Source: Niastella sp.
Lineage (GTDB): Bacteria > Bacteroidota > Bacteroidia > Chitinophagales > Chitinophagaceae
NCBI GenBank assembly: GCA_021154515.1
Contig: JAJKIL010000205.1
Span: 1 to 7,804, forward strand
DNA: 7,804 nucleotides
Reading direction: 5' to 3'
The notes beneath the pieces are model-generated. The model made no database searches and was not told the DNA's origin. It saw nothing but the letters and a program-made list of their open reading frames with translations. Of this stretch, positions 1 to 6,879 are shown one piece after another. The position numbers were made by a program, and so were the translations under genes. Numbering within the stretch: position 1 is the stretch's first letter; every line of letters starts with the position of its first letter.

Positions 1-1320
1 ATGGGCATTATGATTGGCAGTAGCAACAATACCATTACCCGTAATATTATCCAGGATTGCTATAGTAATAGCTACGATTATACCATAGATGGCGGCGCCA
101 TTGAAATGTATGGCGCTGTAAGCAATAACAAAATACTGTATAATAAGTGCAGTGAGAACCTGGGCTTTATGGAATTTGGCAGTTCTTCCGGCGAACAGGC
201 GCTCAACAATGTAATTGGCTACAACCTGTTAATCAATAACGGACACGTATTCTGGATCAACACCAACAACGGCTATGGCGTGGATGTACGAAACCTGCAG
301 TTTTACAATAACAACGTTATTGAAACACATACACCCCGTTTGCCTGAAGTAAGAAACCTGATAGGCATTGCATCGATGCCTGCTATCTCGAACGTGTTGA
401 CCATGAAGAATAATATTTTCTGGATCAACACTTCTTCCAACGTCACCGACCCAAACATCCAGCCGTTTAACGGGCCGCAGTTGATCCACCAAAGCAACGT
501 GTATCATTTGACTGGTGGACTTATGGGTTTTAATATGGATGGTTCTGAAAAGAAACTGACTGCCAGCGACCAGGTATTCGCCAATACATCTGACAGTGAT
601 CCTAATCAATGGGATTTCGAGCTAAGTTTGTTCAGCGCAGCTGTAAACATTGGACAAAACACTGGTATTAATAAAGATTTTTTCGATCAGGCTGTTCCTA
701 CTGATGGAATGTATGATGCCGGAATTTCACAGCAGGATATGACTGCACGAATACAGAGTGTGCTACCACTACAATTCCTTTCTGTTAAAGGTTTGCCCGG
801 CGCCAATGGAAATACGGTAGCGTGGGAAACAACCAACGATGCCGCCAATCACTTTGAAGTGGAAAAAAGTAACGATGGCAATACTTTCAGCAAGATAGCA
901 GATGTGCCCTACAATGCTAAAACCGGTACAACCAGTACAAAATACCAGTACGTAGATGTGAATAAAGCGGGGGATGTTCAGTATTACCGGATCAAAGTGG
1001 TAGGAGCTGGCAGCGATGGCACTTATTCGCAAGTCGTTTCCATTAAGAGCAGTTCTTCAACTGATAATAATCTCAGCCTGACCGTTTACCCGAATCCGGC
1101 CCAGGATTACTTATATGTGAAAATGACAGGCAATGATCTGCTGAATAAAGAATTGGTGTTGGTGAATATGTCGGGTATGGAATTAAGAAGAACACGGATC
1201 ACAAATGCCAGCAACCAGACACAACTGAATGTTAGTGATTTGCCGAAAGGCGTATATGCAATAAAATTAATGGACGATAAGAGCAATAAGCCGCAAAGCA
1301 TTCTATTTACGAAAAAGTAA
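1..1320 (+). CDS. Secreted right-handed beta-helix protein with C-terminal T9SS type A sorting domain (5' partial)
   Basis: The visible 439 residues are the C-terminal part of an exported protein. The window opens on an ATG, but no signal peptide follows and the text starts inside repeat sequence, so this methionine is probably internal. Residues 1-245 are rich in Asn, Gly and Ile/Val in short strand-turn units (SNNTITRNII, NNKILYNKC, NNVIGYNLLINN, MKNNIFWIN), as in parallel beta-helix proteins of the pectate-lyase/Beta_helix type. The block ends in MYDAGISQQ, resembling the DIGA motif that often closes such helices. Residues 256-350 look like a fibronectin-III-type module (VAWETTND, HFEVEKSNDG, QYYRIKVV). 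Residues 358-439 are a typical Por/type IX sorting domain, with YPNPAQDYLYV, then LPKGVYAIKL and a basic FTKK end. In the family this domain directs export through the T9SS and surface anchoring. The substrate is unknown: a polysaccharide lyase, an epimerase or a non-catalytic adhesin are all possible, since no catalytic residues can be assigned from this part. The gene stops eight bases before a hairpin terminator. Confidence 0.85.
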   Translation: MGIMIGSSNNTITRNIIQDCYSNSYDYTIDGGAIEMYGAVSNNKILYNKCSENLGFMEFGSSSGEQALNNVIGYNLLINNGHVFWINTNNGYGVDVRNLQFYNNNVIETHTPRLPEVRNLIGIASMPAISNVLTMKNNIFWINTSSNVTDPNIQPFNGPQLIHQSNVYHLTGGLMGFNMDGSEKKLTASDQVFANTSDSDPNQWDFELSLFSAAVNIGQNTGINKDFFDQAVPTDGMYDAGISQQDMTARIQSVLPLQFLSVKGLPGANGNTVAWETTNDAANHFEVEKSNDGNTFSKIADVPYNAKTGTTSTKYQYVDVNKAGDVQYYRIKVVGAGSDGTYSQVVSIKSSSSTDNNLSLTVYPNPAQDYLYVKMTGNDLLNKELVLVNMSGMELRRTRITNASNQTQLNVSDLPKGVYAIKLMDDKSNKPQSILFTKK

Positions 1321-1328
1321 AATTGAAG

Positions 1329-1362
1329 AAGCCCTGATAGTATCGTCAGGGCTTTTTCTTTT
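1329..1362 (+). terminator. Rho-independent terminator between convergent genes
   Basis: A perfect 9-bp stem pairs 1329-1337 (AAGCCCTGA) with 1346-1354 (TCAGGGCTT) around an 8-base loop. A T-rich run, TTTTTCTTTT, follows at 1353-1362. It sits eight bases after the stop of the beta-helix gene and serves that gene. On the other strand the same stem follows the minus-strand stop at 1364 by about ten bases, but the tail there is CTTCTTCAATTTT, a weaker U-tract, so termination in that direction is possible but less efficient. Confidence 0.85.
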
Positions 1363-1363
1363 A

Positions 1364-2401
1364 TCAGCTATGCGCATTAATTGCGTTAGTCAGCACCTTG
1401 AAGATCACTTCAGACATTTGCTTATCGTAGAATTGCAACAACAACTCGGTATTGCTTTTTTGCAAACCAATGCCGTCTGTATAGGTATCGAATGCATGCA
1501 ACTGCGTATACGGGATAGAAAACGATTGTTGCCGGGCAGCAAATACAACGCCCTTATTGGTTATTGCAAATACGCCCGGTAAATTATCAAGTATATGCTC
1601 CCTGATGGGCGAATTCCGGCTTGAACCTAATTGATACGACACACCCTTTGCCGCTCTAAGCCCTTGCCTGCTGCTCTGGCTGAAATACCCTGTGTTATTG
1701 GTTCTTGCAAACACGAAGTTGGAACTGATCTCCCAATAGGCCACTTCATCATTTTGTATAGTGATGGTAGGTTGTTTGCATTGCGGCAAATAACCCTGCT
1801 CCAGGGCATTTAATAATACAAGGTAATAATAGTCTTCTTTAAGTCTTTTATCAATAGAAGCCTGCCTGATATCGATGCCGAGGGTCTGCGCAAGTTGTTT
1901 TAATGTTTGCTGTTCTTCGGCAGTTGCCTGTTGATCAGAAATGACGTCCTTCACTGCACTTTCATATAATTCAAGCGCATTTTGCTGATTAATACGGGTT
2001 ACTTCATCTTCAGAAATATTCAGTTCTTTGGCAAACAGCCCGATCTCCGCTATTTCATCTTCAGATAAATGATTATCGGCCAGCTTTTGTTTTGAAAGCC
2101 CGGTAACAGCATTTTTCGCGTATTTGCTTTTAATGGAATTGATAGCCGAATCGGGCAACTGGAAATAGGCAATTATTTTCGTTAGTCCCTTTTTCTCATC
2201 GTCGGTAATGGCGTAGTCATGGATAACATCTTGCAGGTGTTTTTCATAGATCTCCAACCCCAGCGATTGCAGCTTTACAGGATCTGCTTTTTTACTATTG
2301 GTATTATTATAATTATTGAAATGCGATTCCCAGTTATTGTAGTTATCATTTCTGATATCTTCCACTAATTGGGTATGGGAGGAAAAAAGTTTTTTGAACA
2401 T
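1364..2401 (-). CDS. Uncharacterised protein with three helical repeats and a possible PH-like C-terminal domain
   Basis: I do not recognise this 345-residue protein as a named family. It has no signal peptide or membrane segment, so a cytoplasmic location is likely. Residues 1-50 are polar and Asn-rich. Residues 55-190 are strongly helical and contain what looks like a three-fold degenerate repeat of about 45 residues (near 55-98, 102-145 and 148-190). The shared core is an acidic turn, a [ST]x[DE]E helix start, a leucine-rich helix and a second short helix: ITDDEKKGL, LSEDEIAEI and TAEEQQTLK, followed by YFQLPDSAI, ELNISEDEV and TLGIDIRQA. This is reminiscent of TerB-like or EF-hand-like helical bundles. 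Residues 211-341 are predicted beta-rich, with GVFAITNKGVVFAA, FSIPYTQL and DGIGLQ in a spacing that recalls bacterial PH-like domains, ending in a C-terminal helix. The ATG at 2401 lies 21 bases after the sulfurtransferase stop, so the two genes are probably co-transcribed. The gene is the last in its direction, ending at the shared hairpin. The reading frame is certain; the domain assignments are inference. Confidence 0.8.
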   Translation of the reverse strand: MFKKLFSSHTQLVEDIRNDNYNNWESHFNNYNNTNSKKADPVKLQSLGLEIYEKHLQDVIHDYAITDDEKKGLTKIIAYFQLPDSAINSIKSKYAKNAVTGLSKQKLADNHLSEDEIAEIGLFAKELNISEDEVTRINQQNALELYESAVKDVISDQQATAEEQQTLKQLAQTLGIDIRQASIDKRLKEDYYYLVLLNALEQGYLPQCKQPTITIQNDEVAYWEISSNFVFARTNNTGYFSQSSRQGLRAAKGVSYQLGSSRNSPIREHILDNLPGVFAITNKGVVFAARQQSFSIPYTQLHAFDTYTDGIGLQKSNTELLLQFYDKQMSEVIFKVLTNAINAHS

Positions 2402-2422
2402 TGGATGGGTTTTATTGTTTTA

Positions 2423-3265
2423 TCATGCACCTGTTACTATGGGCCTTGCAACATCTGTGATCCATTCGCTCCATGAACCTGCGTATAATTTAGGCAAAGG
2501 ATAACCTGCATATACTGCCAGTAATACATTGTATGCAGCTGTTACGCCGGAGCCGCAGTAGAACACTACATTTCCTTTTGCATATTCTTGCTGGAAATAT
2601 TCTTTGTATACGGAGGGCGCGGCTACACCTTCTGCACCTATTTTGGCATTGAATGGTTTTGATACAGCGGTTGGGATATGACCGGCCACAGGATCTATCG
2701 TTTCATTCTGTCCGGCGTATCTGTCGGCCGTTCTGGAATCGATGAGACAGGTATTGCCAGCTTCGATCGAGGCCATCACCTCTGCTGCCGAGGCCAGCAT
2801 ATCATCGTTAAAGTTTGCAACAAAATCTTTTGGTTGTACAGGTTTGATGCCGGCCGTCAATGGATAGCCTGCAGCCTGCCACGCAGCTTTTCCGCCATTC
2901 AATACAGCAACCTTTTCATGACCTGCCCAGCGTAATAACCACCACAACCTGGCTGCAGCCATAAAACCGGCAGTGGCATCATATGCCACTACCTGCACAT
3001 TTTTATCAATACCCAGTTTTGAAAAGAATTTTACCAGTGCCTCTTTCTGCGGCAATGGATGACGGCTGGTTGTACCAGTTATAATTTCACCTGACAGGTC
3101 ATCGTGCAGGTCTGCATATAAAGCAGCAGGTATATGTTCCTTTTTATATTCGCTTACACCCCAACTTTTATCTGCCAGAGAATAACTACAATCGATGAAC
3201 AGGAAGTCAGGATTATCCAGATTTTCAAACGCGTCCTTAGGTTGAATAAATGTTGTATAGCTCAT
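2423..3265 (-). CDS. sseA: Two-domain rhodanese, 3-mercaptopyruvate/thiosulfate sulfurtransferase (SseA type)
   Basis: This 280-residue protein has the usual length and tandem-rhodanese layout of SseA/MST enzymes, which move a sulfane sulfur from 3-mercaptopyruvate (or thiosulfate) through a cysteine persulfide to an acceptor. Domain 1 (about residues 5-138) has the structural marks HIPAALYADLHDDLSG and the helix-loop LWWLLRWAGHEKVAVLNGG. Its pseudo-active loop has Asp96 (YDATAG) in place of Cys, so it is non-catalytic, as is normal. Domain 2 (about 155-277) carries GHIPTA at 195-200, the catalytic loop CGSGVTAA with Cys237, and LYAGSWSEW at 260-268. The CGSGVTA loop is the form typical of mercaptopyruvate-preferring enzymes; thiosulfate-preferring rhodaneses more often have CRKGVTA. 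This preference is known for the family and not shown here. There is no signal peptide, so it is cytoplasmic. The start at 3265 is the first ATG in frame. It follows the beta-galactosidase stop by 65 bases and precedes the helical-repeat gene by 21. Confidence 0.92.
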   Translation of the reverse strand: MSYTTFIQPKDAFENLDNPDFLFIDCSYSLADKSWGVSEYKKEHIPAALYADLHDDLSGEIITGTTSRHPLPQKEALVKFFSKLGIDKNVQVVAYDATAGFMAAARLWWLLRWAGHEKVAVLNGGKAAWQAAGYPLTAGIKPVQPKDFVANFNDDMLASAAEVMASIEAGNTCLIDSRTADRYAGQNETIDPVAGHIPTAVSKPFNAKIGAEGVAAPSVYKEYFQQEYAKGNVVFYCGSGVTAAYNVLLAVYAGYPLPKLYAGSWSEWITDVARPIVTGA

Positions 3266-3330
3266 GGGTACAAAACAACTAATTTCTTCCTAATTACCCA
3301 AACACTGAATATAAACAATTATTTATCAAT

Positions 3331-6300
3331 TCAATATTGGTTTATGATGGGTTCCATAACAAATGAAAACTCTTTATCGCCATAATGCAAGCGGTATTTT
3401 TCTAATGGTAAAGCACCCCAGCTGGTTACACAACCCATCCCCATTTGAATTTTATCGATACAGATATTTGTATAGTTTACCTGAGGGATCAACAACCCAT
3501 GCCGCTGGTGTTTCTCCATACCATCATCCAGTGATTCGATTGCATAATGCAGGGCTGACATGGAAAGAGTGGTATCACTATAAAACCTGATCCCTTCGCC
3601 TCCCCTGTTCACCTGCTGCCACCATCTGATATCGGTTTTTGTTCCGGTTTCCTGAGGGCGGATATACGGATAATATTGCTCATTTACAGTTTGCCTGTAT
3701 ACACCAATATTCGACGCATTGTTCCTATCGCTATAATTCTCAAAGGGCCCTCTTCCATAATATATTATCTGATCGGCATCGGCTGGCATTTGTAATTGCA
3801 TTCCAAATCGGAACATATCGGGTATTTTGGCTTCTTTATCTGCCTGCATTCGCTGGGTTATCTTTATTTTCCCCTCATTTGTTATTTGATAGGTCAGAAA
3901 AAGCCTGGCGGAAACCCCGGCCATTTCATAGGCGGCATTTACTGTTATTAATCCATCGGTTAATTTTTTTTCGAGCGATGTCAGCTTTAACTCAGGTTGT
4001 TTCCAGACATTATATTTCACCTGCAGGCTGGCGCCAAAATCATTATCTGTTGGGGCGCGCCAGAAATTAGGGACCAGTTGTGATCTTTCATTGATCAGCG
4101 AACTGCGTCCCACGTTATATTTGCAAAGGAAGCCGTTATGTTTATTGAACTCTATATCTACTTTATCATTTTTAATGATCAGGAAATTCCTGTCGTTCTC
4201 CATTACTGACGGCGATGTTATTTCGCTGTTCACCATAACCGCATTCTGCAATGTCTGCTTTTCAAAGGTATATGGACGTATGGTTAACTGTTGCTGGGCA
4301 ACAACAGACCCAACAGGTAATAAAGGTTCTGTCTTTTTCAGTTTGAAACGAATGTTCAATAACAATTCTGCATTCCCTGAAATATTTTCAAGCGAATAAT
4401 CCAGTTTAACGGGTTTTGTTTGCTGAGGTTGAACATTCAGGTCCTGCACAGTTCCTGATTGCAGCACTTCGCCATTGACCAACAAGTCCCATTCCAGGTA
4501 ACAGTTGTCCAGGTCACGGAAAAAATTTTCGTTGTATACATTTACGTCCCCTTTATTAAGATCAGCCGGGCTTGTCCAGATAGACTGATAGAAATAGCTT
4601 ACTTCATGCATATGCGGATTGAGCACCCGGTCGGGGCCAATGAGACCGTTATCCAGAAAGTTTTTGTCAGACACATCATAGGGGTTAAAATCACCGCCAT
4701 ACGCATAATATTGATTGCCGTTTGCATCTTTTCTTCTCAACGACTGGTCAACAAAGTCCCAGATAAAACCACCCTGATATTTTGGATATTTTCGAACCAG
4801 GTCCCAGTATTCTTTAAACCCACCTTCGGAATTACCCATAGCATGCGCATATTCGCATTGAATAAGTGGTTTGGGGTTTGCACTTTCACAATAGCGTTCA
4901 CAACCATCGTACGGCAAATACATAGGGCAATAAATATCAGTGAAGTCGTTCGTCCCGGCCTGCTCATATTGAACTGGCCGTGAGGCATCTTCGTTTTTGA
5001 GCCACCGGTAGCAGTTTTCAAAATTAGGCCCAAATCCGGCCTCATTTCCCATTGACCAGATTATAATTGCAGGATGATTGAAATTGCGTTGCACATTCCG
5101 CTGGTTGCGTTCCAGGTGGGCTTTTGTGAACAGCGGATTTTTTGCCAGCGTTTTCTCACCATATCCCATTCCATGCGATTCAATATTGGCTTCGGCGACC
5201 ATATAGATCCCGTATTTATCGCAGAGGTCGTACCATAAATTATTATCGGGATAGTGGCAGGTACGCACCGCATTGATATGATTTTCTTTCATGATCCTGA
5301 TGTCCTGCAACATGCGTTCGGGTGAAAGATAATAGCCGTTATCAGGGTCCATTTCATGGCGGTTGACGCCTTTAATAAGTATCGGTTTACCATTTACCAG
5401 GAGTTGCCCGTTTGTTATTTCAACTTTACGGAAACCCACTTTTACTGGAATAACTTCGAGGGTTTTATCCTTGTCTTTCAGGGTAGCAATAAGTGAATAT
5501 AAATGAGGGGTTTCAGCAGTCCATTTTAACGGATCGCTGATACTGATAGAAACAGTCTGTGAACCGGCGCCCTGCACGGATGCGGTTCCTGCAACTGTTC
5601 CATTTTCATCCAACAGTTTCAGGTATGCATTGCCTCCACCTGGCAGGGTGAGTGCGACCTTTAGTTTTGCATCTTTATACCGGGCATCCAGTTCGGTAGA
5701 TGAACGAATGTCTGCAATATGTTTGGGGCCATGTGCATATAAAAAGCAATCCCTGCCAACACCTGATAAGCGCCAGAAATCCTGATCTTCCAGGTATGAC
5801 CCGTCGCACCAGCGAAAAACCTGGAAAGCAAATAGATTTTTACCGCCGGGTTTCAGGTATTTAGTGATATCGAATTCCGCTTCCAGTTTACTGTCTTCGC
5901 TATACCCTACCAGCTGCCCGTTCACCCACAGGTACATGTTGGAAGTAACGGACCCAAAATGGGCGATAATTTCTTTCCCTTTCCAGTCCGCGGGAATGGT
6001 GATCTCTTTTCTGTAGGATCCTACATGGTTATTTTCTTCGGGAACAATGGGCGGGTTGTTCGCAACCTGGTTGCTCCAGGGATAGGCAATGTTGGTGTAC
6101 ATCGGATCGCCAAACCCATTCACCTCCCAGATACCAGGCACAGGCATGGCTGACCATCCTTTATCATTAAAATCATTTTTAAAGAAATCCAGCGGGCGCA
6201 TACCGGCATCTTTTACCCAGTTAAACTTCCAGGAACCGTTCAGGGTTAGAAAATTGGTGGAGTTTTCTTTAACACCCAGCAATGCCTTGCTTTCGCTTTC

Positions 6301-6450
6301 GTAAGCAAAATAATCGGTATGCATGGGCGCACGGTTTATTTCATTGAGGTTAGGATCGAGCCATTCATCTTTTTGGGCGAAGGCAGCAATGGCAGGAATT
6401 GATAATAAAAATAGCAAGGCAATTGTTCTGTAAGTTAACTTGAGTGTCAT
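3331..6450 (-). CDS. lacZ: Secreted LacZ-like beta-galactosidase, glycoside hydrolase family 2
   Basis: This enzyme hydrolyses terminal beta-D-galactosides by the retaining mechanism of GH2. Starting from the ATG at 6448-6450 it has 1039 residues, close to the 1024 of E. coli LacZ; a TTG two codons upstream (6454-6456) is an alternative start. Residues 1-25 form a Sec signal peptide ending AFA before QKDEW, so it acts in the periplasm or outside; E. coli LacZ lacks this. The domains follow LacZ order: N-terminal jelly-roll (about 45-240, ending DGSYLEDQDFWRLSG), Ig-like domain (242-345), TIM barrel (346-626), linker beta-domain (630-725) and C-terminal small-chain beta-sandwich (750-1033, with NFWRAPTDNDFG and YYGRGPFENYSDRN). 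The acid/base is Glu470 in SMGNEAGFG and the nucleophile is Glu533 in LIQCEYAHAMGNS. Likely Mg ligands are Glu424 and His426 in EANIESHGM. Trp1011 aligns with the LacZ substrate-stacking tryptophan 999. All key residues are intact. No SusC/SusD genes are visible, so the natural substrate (plant galactan side chains, host glycans or lactose) is open. Confidence 0.95.
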   Translation of the reverse strand: MTLKLTYRTIALLFLLSIPAIAAFAQKDEWLDPNLNEINRAPMHTDYFAYESESKALLGVKENSTNFLTLNGSWKFNWVKDAGMRPLDFFKNDFNDKGWSAMPVPGIWEVNGFGDPMYTNIAYPWSNQVANNPPIVPEENNHVGSYRKEITIPADWKGKEIIAHFGSVTSNMYLWVNGQLVGYSEDSKLEAEFDITKYLKPGGKNLFAFQVFRWCDGSYLEDQDFWRLSGVGRDCFLYAHGPKHIADIRSSTELDARYKDAKLKVALTLPGGGNAYLKLLDENGTVAGTASVQGAGSQTVSISISDPLKWTAETPHLYSLIATLKDKDKTLEVIPVKVGFRKVEITNGQLLVNGKPILIKGVNRHEMDPDNGYYLSPERMLQDIRIMKENHINAVRTCHYPDNNLWYDLCDKYGIYMVAEANIESHGMGYGEKTLAKNPLFTKAHLERNQRNVQRNFNHPAIIIWSMGNEAGFGPNFENCYRWLKNEDASRPVQYEQAGTNDFTDIYCPMYLPYDGCERYCESANPKPLIQCEYAHAMGNSEGGFKEYWDLVRKYPKYQGGFIWDFVDQSLRRKDANGNQYYAYGGDFNPYDVSDKNFLDNGLIGPDRVLNPHMHEVSYFYQSIWTSPADLNKGDVNVYNENFFRDLDNCYLEWDLLVNGEVLQSGTVQDLNVQPQQTKPVKLDYSLENISGNAELLLNIRFKLKKTEPLLPVGSVVAQQQLTIRPYTFEKQTLQNAVMVNSEITSPSVMENDRNFLIIKNDKVDIEFNKHNGFLCKYNVGRSSLINERSQLVPNFWRAPTDNDFGASLQVKYNVWKQPELKLTSLEKKLTDGLITVNAAYEMAGVSARLFLTYQITNEGKIKITQRMQADKEAKIPDMFRFGMQLQMPADADQIIYYGRGPFENYSDRNNASNIGVYRQTVNEQYYPYIRPQETGTKTDIRWWQQVNRGGEGIRFYSDTTLSMSALHYAIESLDDGMEKHQRHGLLIPQVNYTNICIDKIQMGMGCVTSWGALPLEKYRLHYGDKEFSFVMEPIINQY

Positions 6451-6542
6451 AACCAACTTTATATTGCGTCAACATAACACTTTTTCGGCATAAAAATCCA
6501 TTTCACTTTCGAAATTATTTACCACCTTCATCCATGACTTCT

Positions 6543-6576
6543 TCAAAATGATCCTGCCCGGTCAAAAATTGATCCT
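6543..6576. repeat. Pair of near-identical direct repeats (TCAAAA...TGATCCT)
   Basis: TCAAAATGATCCT at 6543-6555 recurs as TCAAAAATTGATCCT at 6562-6576, differing by a two-base insertion. The TGATCCT cores start 21 bases apart, close to two helical turns, which is the spacing of a tandem regulator site. The pair lies about 95-125 bases upstream of the beta-galactosidase start, so it could be an activator site for that gene. Two short AT-rich copies could also arise by chance. Confidence 0.4.
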
Positions 6577-6578
6577 AA

Positions 6579-6598
6579 AGTTGTAGCTTAGTACAACT
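6579..6598. promoter_or_regulatory. Inverted repeat AGTTGTA-N6-TACAACT, possible operator
   Basis: A perfect 7-bp dyad pairs 6579-6585 with 6592-6598 around the six bases GCTTAG. It starts three bases after the direct-repeat pair, in the divergent region. With no T-run on either side it does not look like an intrinsic terminator, so a protein-binding site is the more likely reading. Its left arm is part of an 8-base word, GTTGTAGC (6580-6587), that recurs at 6696-6703. Confidence 0.4.
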
Positions 6599-6782
6599 CA
6601 TTTCGTCGCACCTTCAAATCGTAATTGCGTACTTCGATATACAAATAAACAACTACAGGTCTTAAGTAAGCAACCTATGATCAAATCTTGTATTGGTTGT
6701 AGCGTTTAGTTTTTCATTTTCTTTATCAGCATGTAACACCAGGCAAAATGGATCGCCTTCTATTGCAGAGAAAATCAATATG

Positions 6783-6797
6783 TGATAACCTTTATCA
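6783..6797. promoter_or_regulatory. Dyad TGATAA-CCT-TTATCA, possible operator
   Basis: This is a perfect six-base inverted repeat with a three-base centre, about 85 bases upstream of the plus-strand gene start. The compact symmetric form fits a dimeric repressor or activator site, but six-base AT-rich dyads occur by chance in DNA of this composition. Confidence 0.3.
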
Positions 6798-6809
6798 TCA
6801 TATAAATAA

Positions 6810-6832
6810 CACCTTAATTATTTAAAAAGGTG
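6810..6832. promoter_or_regulatory. Inverted repeat CACCTT-N11-AAGGTG upstream of the surface-protein gene
   Basis: A perfect six-base stem (6810-6815 with 6827-6832) encloses an eleven-base AT-only loop. Imperfect pairing continues outward (AACACC against GGTGGTT, with one extra G). It lies 47-70 bases before the start codon, so it could be a leader hairpin or an operator. TTTG at 6837-6840 directly after it could be a -33 element, but no good -7 box follows. Confidence 0.3.
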
Positions 6833-6856
6833 GTTGTTTGTTAGTCTAAGCATTGC

Positions 6857-6870
6857 ATTTACTGGTAAAT
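6857..6870. promoter_or_regulatory. Dyad ATTTAC-TG-GTAAAT just before the start codon
   Basis: A perfect six-base inverted repeat around two bases ends nine bases before the ATG at 6880. A two-base loop is too tight for a stable hairpin, so if it is functional it would act as a DNA operator overlapping the transcription or translation start region. Confidence 0.3.
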
Positions 6871-6879
6871 TAAGAGCTT

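Larger units (their letters stand above)
6451..6879. other. Divergent intergenic region with short dyads; promoters not resolved
   Basis: This AT-rich stretch lies between two divergently transcribed genes and should hold both promoters. I see no coding sequence and no RNA gene. No site fully matches the Bacteroidota consensus (TTTG, about 19 bases, TAnnTTTG). The nearest candidates are weak: plus-strand TAGTTTTT at 6707-6714, seven of eight to the -7 box but with a poor -33 partner, and minus-strand TTTATTTG read from 6649 to 6642, with GTTG about 21 bases upstream. Before the plus-strand gene the leader (TTAAGAGCTT, 6870-6879) is AT-rich without a Shine-Dalgarno sequence, as is usual in this phylum. 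The beta-galactosidase leader likewise lacks one. The short dyads and direct repeats are listed separately. Confidence 0.5.

Noticed and set aside
229..1301. Minus-strand open frames (229-609, 303-497, 769-1032, 1107-1301) opposite the beta-helix gene
   Set aside because: They are antisense to a gene with clear domains, have no recognisable motifs and no spacing consistent with expressed genes.
2777..3265. Loss of the catalytic cysteine in the first rhodanese domain (Asp96)
   Set aside because: This is the normal state in two-domain sulfurtransferases, where only the second domain is active, so it is not a defect.
3266..3330. Possible terminator or promoter between the beta-galactosidase and sulfurtransferase genes
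   Set aside because: Only a weak 5-bp AT stem and no convincing TTTG/TAnnTTTG pair are present. Whether the three genes form one transcript cannot be decided from the sequence.
3639..4983. Plus-strand open frames of 100-174 codons within the beta-galactosidase region
   Set aside because: They lie opposite a continuous GH2 coding frame with intact catalytic motifs, and their translations are low-complexity in character without domain signals.
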